This document shows positions 1-9,400 of a stretch of 64,000 nt of DNA, piece after piece. Under the pieces are notes generated by a model, which made no database searches, was not told where the DNA came from, and saw only the letters and a program-made list of their open reading frames with translations. The position numbers and the translations under genes are program-made. Source of the stretch: Ruegeria sp. EL01 (GTDB lineage Bacteria; Pseudomonadota; Alphaproteobacteria; Rhodobacterales; Rhodobacteraceae); the NCBI RefSeq assembly GCF_900313035.1, contig NZ_OMPS01000004.1, positions 88,098 through 152,097 on the forward strand, given 5' to 3'. Numbering within the stretch: the stretch's first letter is position 1; each line of letters starts with the position of its first letter.

Positions 1-217
1 TGCCGAAACCGCACTGGCTAAAGCGGCTTCCGAAGCGCTGACATTTTCAGGAATAGAAGCGGGTGCGATGGATGTTGGGTTTTTTGCGCCTGAAGACGCG
101 GCTGCTGCCTTGCTGGCAAAAACCGGCCTAAGATTTGACTTGCCGCAGACGAAATCGGTTGATCCGGTGCGACAGGCTCCGGGTCGCAATCCCGACAAAC
201 CACCGATCCTTAAGTAG
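1..217 (+). CDS. SseB family protein, C-terminal fragment
   Basis: An open frame enters the window from the left (first full codon at base 2) and stops with TAG at 215-217, giving the last 71 residues of a protein. The tail has the pattern of the C-terminal part of SseB-like proteins of Rhodobacteraceae as I remember them: an Ala-rich helix, then SGIEAGAMDVGFF, then a Leu-Arg-Phe-Asp-Leu-Pro segment and a Pro/Lys-rich end. SseB homologues are cytosolic and of poorly defined function. The N-terminal domain lies outside the window, so the family call is tentative. Codon use looks like that of the neighbouring genes. Confidence 0.5.
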   Translation, partial: AETALAKAASEALTFSGIEAGAMDVGFFAPEDAAAALLAKTGLRFDLPQTKSVDPVRQAPGRNPDKPPILK

Positions 218-283
218 CCGAAGCACACCCACAGGACATCGCGCAGCACTTGCGCGCTGCGTGATCAGGTATGGAGGGTGATG

Positions 284-1162
284 TTACTCGACGCTTGCTT
301 CCAGTTTGTCCTGGGTGCGCGTTTCGAAATCACTGGCTTCATGACGTTCATGAAGCTGCGTATGCGGCTCACCAAAGGGGCGATTGACCATACGGCCGCG
401 TTTGACGGCAGGACGATCATCAATCAGTTTGGCCCATCGCATGACGTTTTTGTAGGAGTCCACATCGAGAAACTCAGCCGCGCTGTAAAGGCGACCCAGC
501 ACCAATTGACCGTACCAAGGCCAGATCGCCATATCGGCAATCGTATAGTCCTCACCTGCGATATATGTCTTGTCGGCCAGTTCCCGGTCTAAAACATCCA
601 ATTGGCGCTTGGCTTCCATTGCAAACCGGTCGATCGGATATTCCCATTTCTCCGGCGCATAAGCATAGAAATGCCCGAACCCGCCACCCAGATACGGCGC
701 ACTGCCCATCTGCCAGAACACCCAATTCATGACCTCGGTACGTTCGGGGCCGGATTTGGGAAGGAATTCGTCAAATTTTTCAGCCAAATGAAACAGGATC
801 GAGGCGCTTTCAAACACGCGCAGGGGTTCTTCGCCTGACCGATCCCAAAGCGCCGGAATTTTGGAGTTCGGGTTGGCGTCGACAAATCCCGAGCCGAACT
901 GGTCCCCCTCGCCGATATTGATCAGCCAGGCGTTGTACTCGGCGCCTTCGTGGCCGAGGGCCAGCAACTCTTCGAGCATGACAGTCACTTTGACACCATT
1001 GGGCGTCGCCAGAGAATACAATTGCAGAGGATGGCGTCCGACGGACAAGTCTTTGTCATGAGTGGCTCCGGCGATTGGCCGGTTTATGTTGGCGAATTGT
1101 CCGCCGCTTTCGCTGTCCCAGGTCCAGACGCTTGGAGGAGTGTAAGTGGATTGATCGCTCAT
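284..1162 (-). CDS. yghU: YghU-type glutathione S-transferase / disulfide-bond oxidoreductase
   Basis: This 292-residue protein matches the E. coli YghU pattern almost throughout: LYSLATPNGVKVTVMLEEL near residues 48-66, NPNSKIPAL near 97-105, the ESASIL glutathione-site helix near 118-123, and a C-terminal GST helical domain with YTIADMAIWPW and a QLHERHEASDFE tail. The family is cytosolic, binds two glutathione molecules and reduces organic peroxides and disulfides. The ATG at 1162 (MSDQ) is preferred over an upstream in-frame start because it follows an AGG-containing ribosome-binding site and gives the usual family length. The gene is divergent from the YHS gene, with about 250 bp between them. 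Confidence 0.9.
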   Translation of the reverse strand: MSDQSTYTPPSVWTWDSESGGQFANINRPIAGATHDKDLSVGRHPLQLYSLATPNGVKVTVMLEELLALGHEGAEYNAWLINIGEGDQFGSGFVDANPNSKIPALWDRSGEEPLRVFESASILFHLAEKFDEFLPKSGPERTEVMNWVFWQMGSAPYLGGGFGHFYAYAPEKWEYPIDRFAMEAKRQLDVLDRELADKTYIAGEDYTIADMAIWPWYGQLVLGRLYSAAEFLDVDSYKNVMRWAKLIDDRPAVKRGRMVNRPFGEPHTQLHERHEASDFETRTQDKLEASVE

Positions 1163-1410
1163 CTTCTGCCTTTCTTGACGTTTTCGGGGCCGCGACCCCG
1201 ACGCATCTACAGCTAATGTTGCAACTTTCATGTTCCAACCCCGAACATGGGGCACAATCTGTAATAATCAGCGGGCAACTTCTCACGTTTTTTCGTCCGT
1301 GGTCACAGCGGCGCGAGCGACCCTACGAAGTTTGGAAGAATCGCTTATTGTCACGATGATCGCGCCAACATGGCACCCCTGATGCAGATGACATAAAAAG
1401 GATTGTCCCT

Positions 1411-1929
1411 ATGAAACGCTTTGCCCTTTCAATCGCGGCGGCCATTGCCCTTGCTGTTCCGGCTTTTGCCGGTCCGCAATATGTTGATGGTACCGGATTT
1501 GCCGTGTCAGGCTATGACGTGGTTGCCTATCGCAGCCTGGATCAGGTTGGTGTTGGCCAGTCGCAACCCGAACCCGTGCGTGGACAAGCCGAAATCACGG
1601 CAGACTACAACGGTGCCACCTGGGCCTTTGCCACGGAAGAGAACCGCGATAAGTTTCTGGAAAATCCTGCCTACTACGCGCCGCAATATGACGGCCACTG
1701 CGCCTATGGCGTGTCCCGCGGGGGCAAGGTTCCGGCGAACCCGAACCTGTGGCGTATCGTTGATGACAAGCTGTACCTCAACATCACTGATGTCGTAGTT
1801 GGCTTCTGGGAAGAAGACGTCCCCGGCAATATCAATCTGGCCGAAGGCAACTGGCCCGGCATCGAGCCTGCGGATGCGTCGTCCAGCGTTATTCCCAAGT
1901 TCACTTCGGAAGGTCCCGTCACAAACTAA
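1411..1929 (+). CDS. secreted YHS domain-containing protein
   Basis: The 172-residue product starts with a clear Sec signal peptide (MKRFALSIAAAIALAVPAFA, cleavage after about residue 20). The mature part carries a YHS-type segment: GYDVVAYR, then ATEENRDKFLENPAYYAPQYDGHCAYGVS, with the single Cys of the HCAYG motif. YHS domains are thought to bind metals and occur in periplasmic proteins of marine alphaproteobacteria. AAGGA lies about 7 bases before the ATG. A strong intrinsic terminator follows directly, so the gene looks monocistronic. The exact role is unknown. Confidence 0.8.
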   Translation: MKRFALSIAAAIALAVPAFAGPQYVDGTGFAVSGYDVVAYRSLDQVGVGQSQPEPVRGQAEITADYNGATWAFATEENRDKFLENPAYYAPQYDGHCAYGVSRGGKVPANPNLWRIVDDKLYLNITDVVVGFWEEDVPGNINLAEGNWPGIEPADASSSVIPKFTSEGPVTN

Positions 1930-1951
1930 AAGTTTGTTTCGTGAAACAAGC

Positions 1952-1981
1952 AGCCCGGCTCATGCAAGCCGGGCTTTTTCT
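1952..1981 (+). terminator. Rho-independent terminator after the YHS gene
   Basis: A perfect 9-bp stem, AGCCCGGCT with AGCCGGGCT and a 6-base loop, is followed by a run of T. It lies 22 bases after the YHS stop and also sits between two convergent genes. Confidence 0.9.
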
Positions 1982-1988
1982 TTGCACC

Positions 1989-2672
1989 TTAGCTTGCCAG
2001 CCAGAATTCGTCGCGCATGTCCTGATCAGCCTCAAATCTGATCCGAACGCTTTTTGCGCCTGGAAATTTGCTTTCGCAGATGGTGTCAGGAACGACAACT
2101 TCACCAGCGCCCATGTCTTTCGATTGAAAGCTCAGTACCTCGGTTTCCGTGTGTCGGGTGTTGGTTAGAACACTTGTTGGCAAAGCCACGCGGTTTGCAC
2201 CTTCACATACCGAAGTGGCCACGAAATAGGTCAGGTTGCGGCCAAAGCATCCGACGGCTTCCGGCACGTGATCCGATGCAGAGAAGTATTTTTTGTCTGG
2301 TGAGCTGTCACTCAACCCGGGGTTATGTGACAGCGCCTGTTCCGGGTTCAGCATGGCCCCGCACGCCGCGATGTCTTCCTGGGCCAGTTCGATGATGCGC
2401 TTTTTCAAACGGGGTCGCCGGGGCCGTCGCGCTGCTGAATTCGCGGCACCTTTGACGGTCAACCCTTGTTTGCGCAGATAGTCATAGGCGACTTTGGCGC
2501 GCGAAAAGTCAGAACAGTCACCGCCTTTGTGGTCAGGATGGGCATGAAAGGCGATCTGTCGCCATGCGTTTCGAATGTCATCGGGGCTGGCATTTGCGTC
2601 TAGTCCCAGGTCAGCCAACGCGTCAGTGCGCGCCTTGATCTTGTCTACAGGTTCCATACTCAAATCACTCAT
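1989..2672 (-). CDS. J-domain (DnaJ-like) protein
   Basis: The first 70 residues of this 227-residue protein form a J domain: LGLDANASPDDIRNAWRQIAFHAHPDHKGG with the diagnostic HPD at residues 45-47, which stimulates the ATPase of an Hsp70 partner. A basic linker (RRPRRPRLKKR, near 82-92) leads to a C-terminal region of about 130 residues that I do not recognise and that has no zinc-finger repeats or DnaJ substrate domain. It is therefore a type-III J protein, probably cytosolic, with an unknown client. The gene is convergent with the YHS gene and appears to stand alone. Confidence 0.8.
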   Translation of the reverse strand: MSDLSMEPVDKIKARTDALADLGLDANASPDDIRNAWRQIAFHAHPDHKGGDCSDFSRAKVAYDYLRKQGLTVKGAANSAARRPRRPRLKKRIIELAQEDIAACGAMLNPEQALSHNPGLSDSSPDKKYFSASDHVPEAVGCFGRNLTYFVATSVCEGANRVALPTSVLTNTRHTETEVLSFQSKDMGAGEVVVPDTICESKFPGAKSVRIRFEADQDMRDEFWLAS

Positions 2673-2845
2673 TAAACTAAAAACAACTACACAGCCTCAG
2701 TGTGGTCACGGTCACATTTTTGTCAATTTTCCCAGAGTTTTGAGGATGATTGACGCTACAATTTAGACGCGAAGACCGGATTGTTCCGTCTTTGGAATTT
2801 GGGGGTGCGCTGGACTGTGAAGTGGATCACACAAACATGGACGCA

Positions 2846-2881
2846 AAAACGCCCGGGCCGTTTTGCGACCCGGGCTTTTTT
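2846..2881 (-). terminator. bidirectional Rho-independent terminator after metF
   Basis: GCCCGGG (2851-2857) pairs with CCCGGGC (2869-2875). T runs flank the hairpin in both directions (AAAAAC before it and CTTTTTT after it on the plus strand). It begins about 20 bases past the metF stop. Confidence 0.85.
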
Positions 2882-2898
2882 GCAGGCAAGTGAGAGAA

Positions 2899-3765
2899 TC
2901 AAGCGACGTTTTGCAATTCCGCTTTGGGCGTAATGCCCAACGCAAAGCAGACGTCGCGCGTCAGTTCCGGGCGGTTGAGCGTATAGAAATGCAGCTTATC
3001 TACACCGCCGTCGATGAGGTCTGAACACAGTTCCGTACACAGCGCAGTCGCCAGCAGGTCCTCACGGTCATCGCGGACGGCCTTGTCGAATGCCTGGTCA
3101 AGCCACGTCGGAATGTGCGCACCGCAGCGCTGGGCAAACTTGCGCGCGCCCTTCCAATTCTCGATCGGTAAGATTCCCGGGACGATTGGCTTATCGATAC
3201 CAGCCTTGGCACAGGCGTCCCGAAAGCGGAAAAAGGTCTCGGCCTCAAAAAAGAACTGGGTCAATGCTTCGTCCGCCCCGGCGTCCAGCTTGGCTTTGAG
3301 CCAGTCAATTCCTGCACTGGCGTCTTGGGCTTCTGGGTGCGTGTCCGGGTAGGCGCCCACGCGAATGCTGAACATTTCGGTCTCAGCCAGTGCGGAAATC
3401 AACTCGACCGAGTTTGCAAATCCGTCCGGATGCGGTTCGAACCGGTCCTGGCCTTTGGGTGGATCGCCCCTGAGCGCAACAATGTCCTGAACACCTGCGC
3501 GCGCGAAGGTGTCTGCGATCTCTAACGTCTCCTGCCGAGAAGCGTCGACACAGGTCAGATGTGCGGCCACGGGCAGCCCCGAGGATTTGTGCAGAGTTGA
3601 AACAGCATCCCGCGTCAACTCTCGGGTCGTGCCACCAGCACCGTATGTGACCGAGACGTACCGAGGGTCCAAGGGGGCCAACGTTTGCACGGTATCCCAA
3701 AGGCGGAATGAGGCTTCCAGAGTTTTAGGAGGAAAGAACTCAAATGAAATTTCAGGTTTGGTCAT
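2899..3765 (-). CDS. metF: methylenetetrahydrofolate reductase MetF
   Basis: MetF reduces 5,10-methylene-THF to 5-methyl-THF, the methyl donor for methionine synthesis, using FAD in a cytosolic TIM barrel. The 288-residue length is normal. Family motifs are visible: SFEFFPPK near the start, SVTYGAGGTT near residue 40, AHLTCVD, and ALRGDPPKG. An in-frame GTG lies one codon upstream, but the ATG at 3765 sits 5 bases after GAGG and is the better start. The gene diverges from a MetR-like regulator with 94 bp between them, the classical metF/metR arrangement, and a MetR-like operator lies in the gap. Confidence 0.95.
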   Translation of the reverse strand: MTKPEISFEFFPPKTLEASFRLWDTVQTLAPLDPRYVSVTYGAGGTTRELTRDAVSTLHKSSGLPVAAHLTCVDASRQETLEIADTFARAGVQDIVALRGDPPKGQDRFEPHPDGFANSVELISALAETEMFSIRVGAYPDTHPEAQDASAGIDWLKAKLDAGADEALTQFFFEAETFFRFRDACAKAGIDKPIVPGILPIENWKGARKFAQRCGAHIPTWLDQAFDKAVRDDREDLLATALCTELCSDLIDGGVDKLHFYTLNRPELTRDVCFALGITPKAELQNVA

Positions 3766-3813
3766 CACGGCCTCATTGGATCAATTGGGCCACTTGTGCC
3801 ACGTGACGCATTG

Positions 3814-3826
3814 TGAGACAAACTCA
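3814..3826. promoter_or_regulatory. putative MetR operator in the metF-metR intergenic region
   Basis: The 13-bp inverted repeat TGAGACAAACTCA (TGAG-N5-CTCA) lies in the gap between metF and the LysR-type gene. It keeps the spacing of the enterobacterial MetR consensus TGAA-N5-TTCA and contains a T-N11-A core. Its position 34-46 bases before the regulator start fits both autoregulation and metF activation. The assignment is inferred from pattern and position only. Confidence 0.6.
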
Positions 3827-3859
3827 TATTCTTCAAGAACAACATGAGCGCAGTGAATT

Positions 3860-4765
3860 ATGCATATTGAATTTCGGCATTTGCGGACAGTTAAGGCGAT
3901 CCATGAATGCGGTGGGCTTGCGCGGGCGGCAGATCAGCTGAATATCACCCAGTCAGCGTTAAGCCATCAGATCAAGGGCCTTGAAGATCAGGCCGGGGTC
4001 GAGTTGTTTTTGCGCCGCTCAAAACCGATGAAACTGTCTGCTGCGGGCTTGCGCCTGTTGCGCCTTGCCGAGCAAATTCTGCCACAGGTCGAGGCCACCC
4101 AGCAGGAGTTTTCGTCGCTCAGAGATGGCCGCACTGGCCGAATGCATATCGCAATTGAATGCCATGCGTGTTTTGAGTGGTTGTTCCCGGTGCTCGAGGC
4201 GTTTCGAAAGTCCTGGGGCGATGTCGATGTCGACATTCGTCCGGGTTTGGCATTCGACGCACTGCCTGCATTACAAAAAGAAGAAGTAGATCTGGTTGTA
4301 TCTTCGGACCCCGAGCATTTGCCGGGTGTCGAATTTGTCGAACTGTTCGACTATAATGCGGTTTTTGTGGCGGCCTCCTCGCATCCGTTGGCGCAAAAGG
4401 AATTCATCGAAGCCGAAGATTTCCGAGGCCAGACCCTGATAACCTATCCGGTGGAACGAACGCGGTTGGACGTGTTCAGCCAGTTGCTGATCCCAGCGCG
4501 CGTCGAACCCGCGACGATCCGACAGGTGGAATTGACAGCGGTCATACTGTTGTTGGTCGCGTCCAACCGTGGGATTTCGGTCTTGCCGGACTGGGTCGTG
4601 CGAGAGGTCAAATACAACTCGGACTATGTCACGCGACCACTGACGAAAGACGGGATCACGCGCCGCCTGTATGCGGCTGTTCGATCCGAGGATTTGGAAA
4701 AACCCTTTGTGCAAGAGCTGGTGAAACTGGCCCGAGACGAGGCGCACAAGCTGCAGGCGCAGTAG
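3860..4765 (+). CDS. metR: LysR-family regulator, MetR type
   Basis: This 301-residue protein begins directly with a LysR winged helix-turn-helix (FRHLRTVKAIHECGGLARAADQLNITQSALSHQIKGLE, residues 5-42). A co-inducer-binding domain follows, carrying IAIECHACFEWLFPVLE near residue 98, as in MetR proteins that sense homocysteine. Divergence from metF supports the specific name. The family both activates met genes and represses itself. Only 98 bp separate it from suhB, so read-through is possible. Confidence 0.85.
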   Translation: MHIEFRHLRTVKAIHECGGLARAADQLNITQSALSHQIKGLEDQAGVELFLRRSKPMKLSAAGLRLLRLAEQILPQVEATQQEFSSLRDGRTGRMHIAIECHACFEWLFPVLEAFRKSWGDVDVDIRPGLAFDALPALQKEEVDLVVSSDPEHLPGVEFVELFDYNAVFVAASSHPLAQKEFIEAEDFRGQTLITYPVERTRLDVFSQLLIPARVEPATIRQVELTAVILLLVASNRGISVLPDWVVREVKYNSDYVTRPLTKDGITRRLYAAVRSEDLEKPFVQELVKLARDEAHKLQAQ

Positions 4766-4863
4766 CGGCGTTTCATGCGGGGCAGCTATGCACATCATTC
4801 CTCTTGGCAAGGGGGCGTTGCGTCAGTATACGCGCGGTTTGACCGAACAGGAGCCTTTGGACA

Positions 4864-5649
4864 ATGGTTGGCAGTGCAAATCTCAACATCATGATCAAGG
4901 CCGCGCGTAAGGCGGGGCGTTCTTTGGTCAAGGATTTTCGTGAAGTCGAGAACCTGCAGGTGTCGATGAAAGGCGCTGGTGACTTCGTCTCAAAGGCTGA
5001 TATCGCTTCTGAGGCAATTCTAAAGGAAGAACTTCTGGGTGCGCGCCCGACCTATGGCTGGCTGGCTGAAGAGGGCGGGTCGATCGACGGTGAAGATCCA
5101 ACCCGCCGCTGGCTTGTCGATCCGTTGGATGGCACGACCAATTTCCTGCATGGTTTGCCACATTGGGCTGTTTCGATTGCTCTGGAACACAAAGGCAATA
5201 TCGTCGCCGGTGTGATTTACGATGCAGCAAAGGACGAGATGTTCTTTGCCGAAAAAGGCGAAGGTGCCTGGATGAATGACATGCGAATTCGCGTGTCGGG
5301 TCGTCACCGCATGATCGAATCCGTGTTCTCGACAGGGTTGCCATTTGGTGGTCGGTCAGATCTGCCGGCGACGTTGCAGGATCTGGCGCGTCTGATGCCG
5401 GTTTGTGCCGGTGTCCGTCGTTGGGGTGCTGCGGCGCTGGACATGGCCTATGTTGCCGCTGGTCGCTACGAAGGCTTCTGGGAACGCCGTTTGAACGCAT
5501 GGGATATGGCGGCCGGGGTTATCATCGTGAAAGAAGCTGGCGGATTTGTTCAACCGCTGAATCCTGATGGCGACATTCTGACTGACGGCGAAGTTATTTG
5601 TGCCAACGAACCGATCTTTGACACTTTTGCCAAAGTGATCCGGGACTAA
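4864..5649 (+). CDS. suhB: inositol monophosphatase family protein SuhB
   Basis: This 261-residue Mg-dependent phosphatase has all three family motifs: AEEGGS (residues 68-73), WLVDPLDGTTNF with the metal-binding D86/D89 and T91, and WDMAAG at 213-218. It hydrolyses inositol-1-phosphate and related phosphates. In enterobacteria SuhB also acts in ribosomal RNA antitermination, which may or may not hold here. It is transcribed in the same direction as metR and is convergent with the rhomboid gene. Confidence 0.92.
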   Translation: MVGSANLNIMIKAARKAGRSLVKDFREVENLQVSMKGAGDFVSKADIASEAILKEELLGARPTYGWLAEEGGSIDGEDPTRRWLVDPLDGTTNFLHGLPHWAVSIALEHKGNIVAGVIYDAAKDEMFFAEKGEGAWMNDMRIRVSGRHRMIESVFSTGLPFGGRSDLPATLQDLARLMPVCAGVRRWGAAALDMAYVAAGRYEGFWERRLNAWDMAAGVIIVKEAGGFVQPLNPDGDILTDGEVICANEPIFDTFAKVIRD

Positions 5650-5655
5650 TCACCA

Positions 5656-5673
5656 AGCAGGTTTAGACCTGCT
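5656..5673. terminator. hairpin between convergent suhB and rhomboid genes
   Basis: AGCAGGT-TTAG-ACCTGCT forms a perfect 7-bp stem with a 4-base loop, placed 6 bases after the suhB stop and 1 base before the end of the rhomboid gene. There is no strong T run, so it may be a weak terminator or a 3'-end stabilising hairpin for both transcripts. Confidence 0.5.
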
Positions 5674-5674
5674 G

Positions 5675-6418
5675 CTACTTACGCGGAATTTTTGGGATAC
5701 GGGAACGTGACAGAGGGTATTTTGCCTCTGGGTGCGGTGGGTGCCCATGAGTTTGATTCCAGAGCTCCATGCCACCCCGCTTTAGCCACAGCGGAACGCA
5801 GAGGATTAATCCGACGATGAACCCGCCGGTATGGGCCCAATAGGCGACGCCGCCTTCATCGAGGTTGCTGGACAGGCTGCCAAGAAACTGCATGCCCAGC
5901 CAGACGCCGAGCATTACAAAGGCCGGTATCGTGAACACGCGAAAATAGACGATCAGGATTAGCAAAATATCCACGCGTGCCTTTGGGAACAGCAGCAGAT
6001 AGCCGCCCATGACACCGGCAATCGCGCCAGACGCTCCGATGGTTGGCACAAGCGACTCGGGTGCAGTGATCACGTGGATCAACCCCGCTCCGATACCCGC
6101 GACGAGGTAGAAGACAAGAAACAGGACATGGCCCATTTCATCCTCGAGGTTGTCGCCAAAGATCCACAGAAACAGCATATTTCCCGCCAGATGCATCCAG
6201 CCTCCGTGCAGGAACATTGACGTCACGAAGGTCTCGAACGCCAGGCCATCGCTGATCCGCGCAGGAATGATCGCATAGTCGAAGTAAAGCCTGTTGATCA
6301 GCGGCGCGTCATTCATGATCCCGACATAGCTGAGGAAGATCAGGATGTTCGCCGCGATCAGGGCATAGACAACATAGGGGGTCCGCCCCGAAGGGTTATG
6401 GTCGCGAATAGGTAACAT
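5675..6418 (-). CDS. rhomboid family intramembrane serine protease
   Basis: The 247-residue protein has six or seven hydrophobic segments and the rhomboid catalytic dyad: GASGAIAG with Ser130 and WAHTGGF with His196. The upstream HLAGNMLFLWIFG segment supplies the HxxxN oxyanion-side residues (His76, Asn80). Rhomboids cleave transmembrane substrates inside the cytoplasmic membrane. The substrate here is unknown. The basic C-terminal tail of about 20 residues is probably cytosolic. The start lies only 42 bp from the end of putA, separated by a strong hairpin. Confidence 0.9.
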   Translation of the reverse strand: MLPIRDHNPSGRTPYVVYALIAANILIFLSYVGIMNDAPLINRLYFDYAIIPARISDGLAFETFVTSMFLHGGWMHLAGNMLFLWIFGDNLEDEMGHVLFLVFYLVAGIGAGLIHVITAPESLVPTIGASGAIAGVMGGYLLLFPKARVDILLILIVYFRVFTIPAFVMLGVWLGMQFLGSLSSNLDEGGVAYWAHTGGFIVGLILCVPLWLKRGGMELWNQTHGHPPHPEAKYPLSRSRIPKIPRK

Positions 6419-6423
6419 GGCGC

Positions 6424-6451
6424 GACGCTGGGCTTTTCAGCGCCCAGCGTC
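6424..6451 (-). terminator. hairpin after putA
   Basis: GACGCTGGGC (6424-6433) pairs perfectly with GCCCAGCGTC (6442-6451), giving a 10-bp stem with an 8-base loop between the putA stop and the rhomboid ATG. No T run follows, so it may attenuate read-through or protect the putA 3' end rather than terminate fully. Confidence 0.55.
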
Positions 6452-6460
6452 AAGGCAAGC

Positions 6461-9400
6461 TTATGCCGCACCACCCAACAAAGCGGCGTTGCCGCCCGCT
6501 GCTGTGGTATCGACGCAGACATGACGTTCGCCCAGTACCCGCGCTCGGTCTGGTTTTCCTGGGATCAGGGGCAGGATGGGGCCATCCCTCTGGGCCAGAG
6601 ACTGCTCGATCTGACGAGCAGTATCGTCATCGCCCCACCACAAGACACCCGAGATATTCGGCAGGTTTTTCAGCCGATGCAGGTCCAGCATTCCCGTCGC
6701 TTGAATCGCGGTCCCACCAAGGATCATCACAGCCTCGGCTTGCGTGCGCGCCGCAGCTTCGCCAGGACCCATGCACAGCAACGGCGGGCGTGGATATTCG
6801 CTCAGACGGTTGGACTCTCCTGTCGGGCCCGGCAATGATTGAGTTTTGACCGCAGCAGGTTGTCCTTGTGGCGCCGGTAGGTCCGCCGCGGAGTCCCATG
6901 TCCCCTCTGCAGATTGGCGATCCGGTGCGCAGAACCGGGCCATGTAGTTAGGCCCACCTGCTTTGGGCCCAGTGCCGGAAAGACCCTCGCCGCCAAATGG
7001 CTGCGACCCTACGATGGCCCCAATCTGGTTGCGGTTCACATAGATGTTGCCCGCGTGGATCGCTTCGGTGACGTGCTGCACCCGGTCGTCGATCCGGGTA
7101 TGAAGGCCAAAGGTCAGCCCATAGCCGGTTGCATTGATATCTGCGATGACCTTGTCGATGTCCTGAGCTTTGAAGCGAGCGACATGCAAAACTGGCCCAA
7201 AGATTTCGCGTTCCAGGGCAGAGATACCAGGTATTTCGATCAAAGTGGGGGCGATAAATGTGCCCTCGGGCGGTGTACTAAGTTCCTTGAGAACCCGTCC
7301 CTCGCTGCGTGCCTGCGCGGCATGGTCCGAGATGCCTTGAAGCGCCTGCACGTCAATGACTGGACCACAATCGGTTGCGATCATCCACGGATCACCGACT
7401 GATAAAGCGTCCATCGCGCCCTGAAGCATTGTCAGAACGTCGTCGGCGATGTCTTCCTGCAGGTACAGACAGCGCAGCGCCGAACATCGCTGGCCTGCGG
7501 ATTGAAACGCGCTTTCGATGATGGACTGAACGGCCTGTTCGGGTAAGGCGGTGCTATCGACGATCATGGCGTTGAGACCGCCGGTCTCCGCGATCAGCGG
7601 TGTTCCTGGGCGCATGTTCTCGGCCATCGCCGTTCTGATCTTCAATGCCGTGGCGGTTGAACCGGTAAAGGCCACACCGGACACCCGCGCATCCGAGGTC
7701 AGCACTGCCCCTACGGCTGGTCCCCCCGGCAGCAGTTGCAACACATCGCGTGGCACTCCGGCCTCGTGCAGAAGTTGAACAGCGCGATGCGCGATCAGCG
7801 GTGTTTGCGGTGCAGGTTTTGCTAAAACCGCGTTGCCTGTTGCCAATGCCGCTGCGATTTGACCGGAAAAGATGGCCAATGGGAAGTTCCACGGGCTGAT
7901 GCAGGTAAACGTCCCGGCAGGTTTGGCATCAGGAATGTTGGCTGCATAATAGCGAAGGAAATCGACCGCTTCACGCAGTTCTGCAACCGCATCGGGTAGG
8001 GATTTTCCTGCTTCTCGTGCCAAAAGGGCAAAAAGCTCGCCGTAATGCGCCTCGTACAGATCAGCAGCAGCGTTCAGGATGTGGGCGCGTTCGGCAGGCG
8101 GGGCTTGCCATGGGCTGGACGAGGCAAGCGCCAGTTCAATATCCTCTGCGCTCGCCGGCGCAACCGCACCGAGCGTATCCTGCGGATTGGCAGGGTTGAC
8201 GATGGGCTCATCTGACCCCGGATTGGCTTTGTCCGATAACAGAGGTCGAGCATGCCAGTCAGAGGTACGGAATTGACCCCGCGCGGTCTCGATCATGTCA
8301 AGCGTCGGGGTGTGATGCAGGTCAAAGCCTTTTGAGTTTGGTCGCTCAGGCTGAAACAATTCAGGGCCGGTGGGCAGCGGGGGTGGGGGCGTCCGAATGG
8401 CGGCAAAGGGATCTGAAGCGACTTCCTCTGGCGGCACGTTCTCGTCTACGATTTGATTGACGAAAGAAGAATTCGCCCCGTTTTCCAACAGGCGTCGCAC
8501 CAGATAGGCCAACAGATCGCGATGTGCGCCGACCGGAGCGTAAATGCGACAGCGTGTGTTCCGCTGATCCTTCACGATCTGATGCAGCGTCTCGCCCATG
8601 CCGTGCAGGCGTTGGAATTCATACTGCTGATCCTCGGCCATATGCACGATCGCGCTGACCGTATGCGCATTGTGCGTGGCAAATTGAGGATAGATGCGGT
8701 CGGTCATGTCCAACAGCTTGCGGGCATTGGCGATGTAGGACACGTCGGTTGCAGCCTTATGGGTAAACACGGGAAAGCCGTCGACGCCTTCGACCTGCGC
8801 ACGTTTGATCTCGGTGTCCCAATAGGCGCCTTTGACCAGACGGACCATCAGTTTGCGGTCGTGCCTTTGGGCCATCTCGTAAAGCGTATCCAGAACCAAC
8901 CCGGCGCGCGGGCCGTAAGCCTGAACAACAATGCCAAATCCATCCCAACCGGCCAGCGCCGGTTCGGCCATGACCGTTTCGATCACCTGCAATGACAGTG
9001 ACAGGCGATCTGCTTCTTCGGCGTCAATGTTCAGGCCCATTCCGGCCGATTTCGCCAACAGCGCAAGCGAGCGCAGGCGCGGGACCAAGTCCTTCATCAC
9101 CCGTTCTTCCTGTGCCAATTCGTATCTTGGGTGTAGGGCCGACAGCTTGACCGAGATGCCAGGATTGGCACGGATGTCGTCATGTGTGCAGGCTTCGGCA
9201 ATCGCGGCAATGGCTCGGGAATAAGACAGATGGTACCGCGCTGCATCCGCGTCGGTGCGCGCTGCCTCGCCAAGCATATCATAGGAATAGGTATAGCCTT
9301 TCGCCTCCATCCCCTTTGCGCGGTCCATGGCGGACTGGATCGTTTCGCCCAGCACAAACTGGCGTCCCATCTCTTTCATGGCGCGTCCGACGGCGGTTCG

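Noticed and set aside
4788..4910. 40-codon frame before suhB
   Set aside because: No ribosome-binding site and it overlaps the well-supported suhB start.
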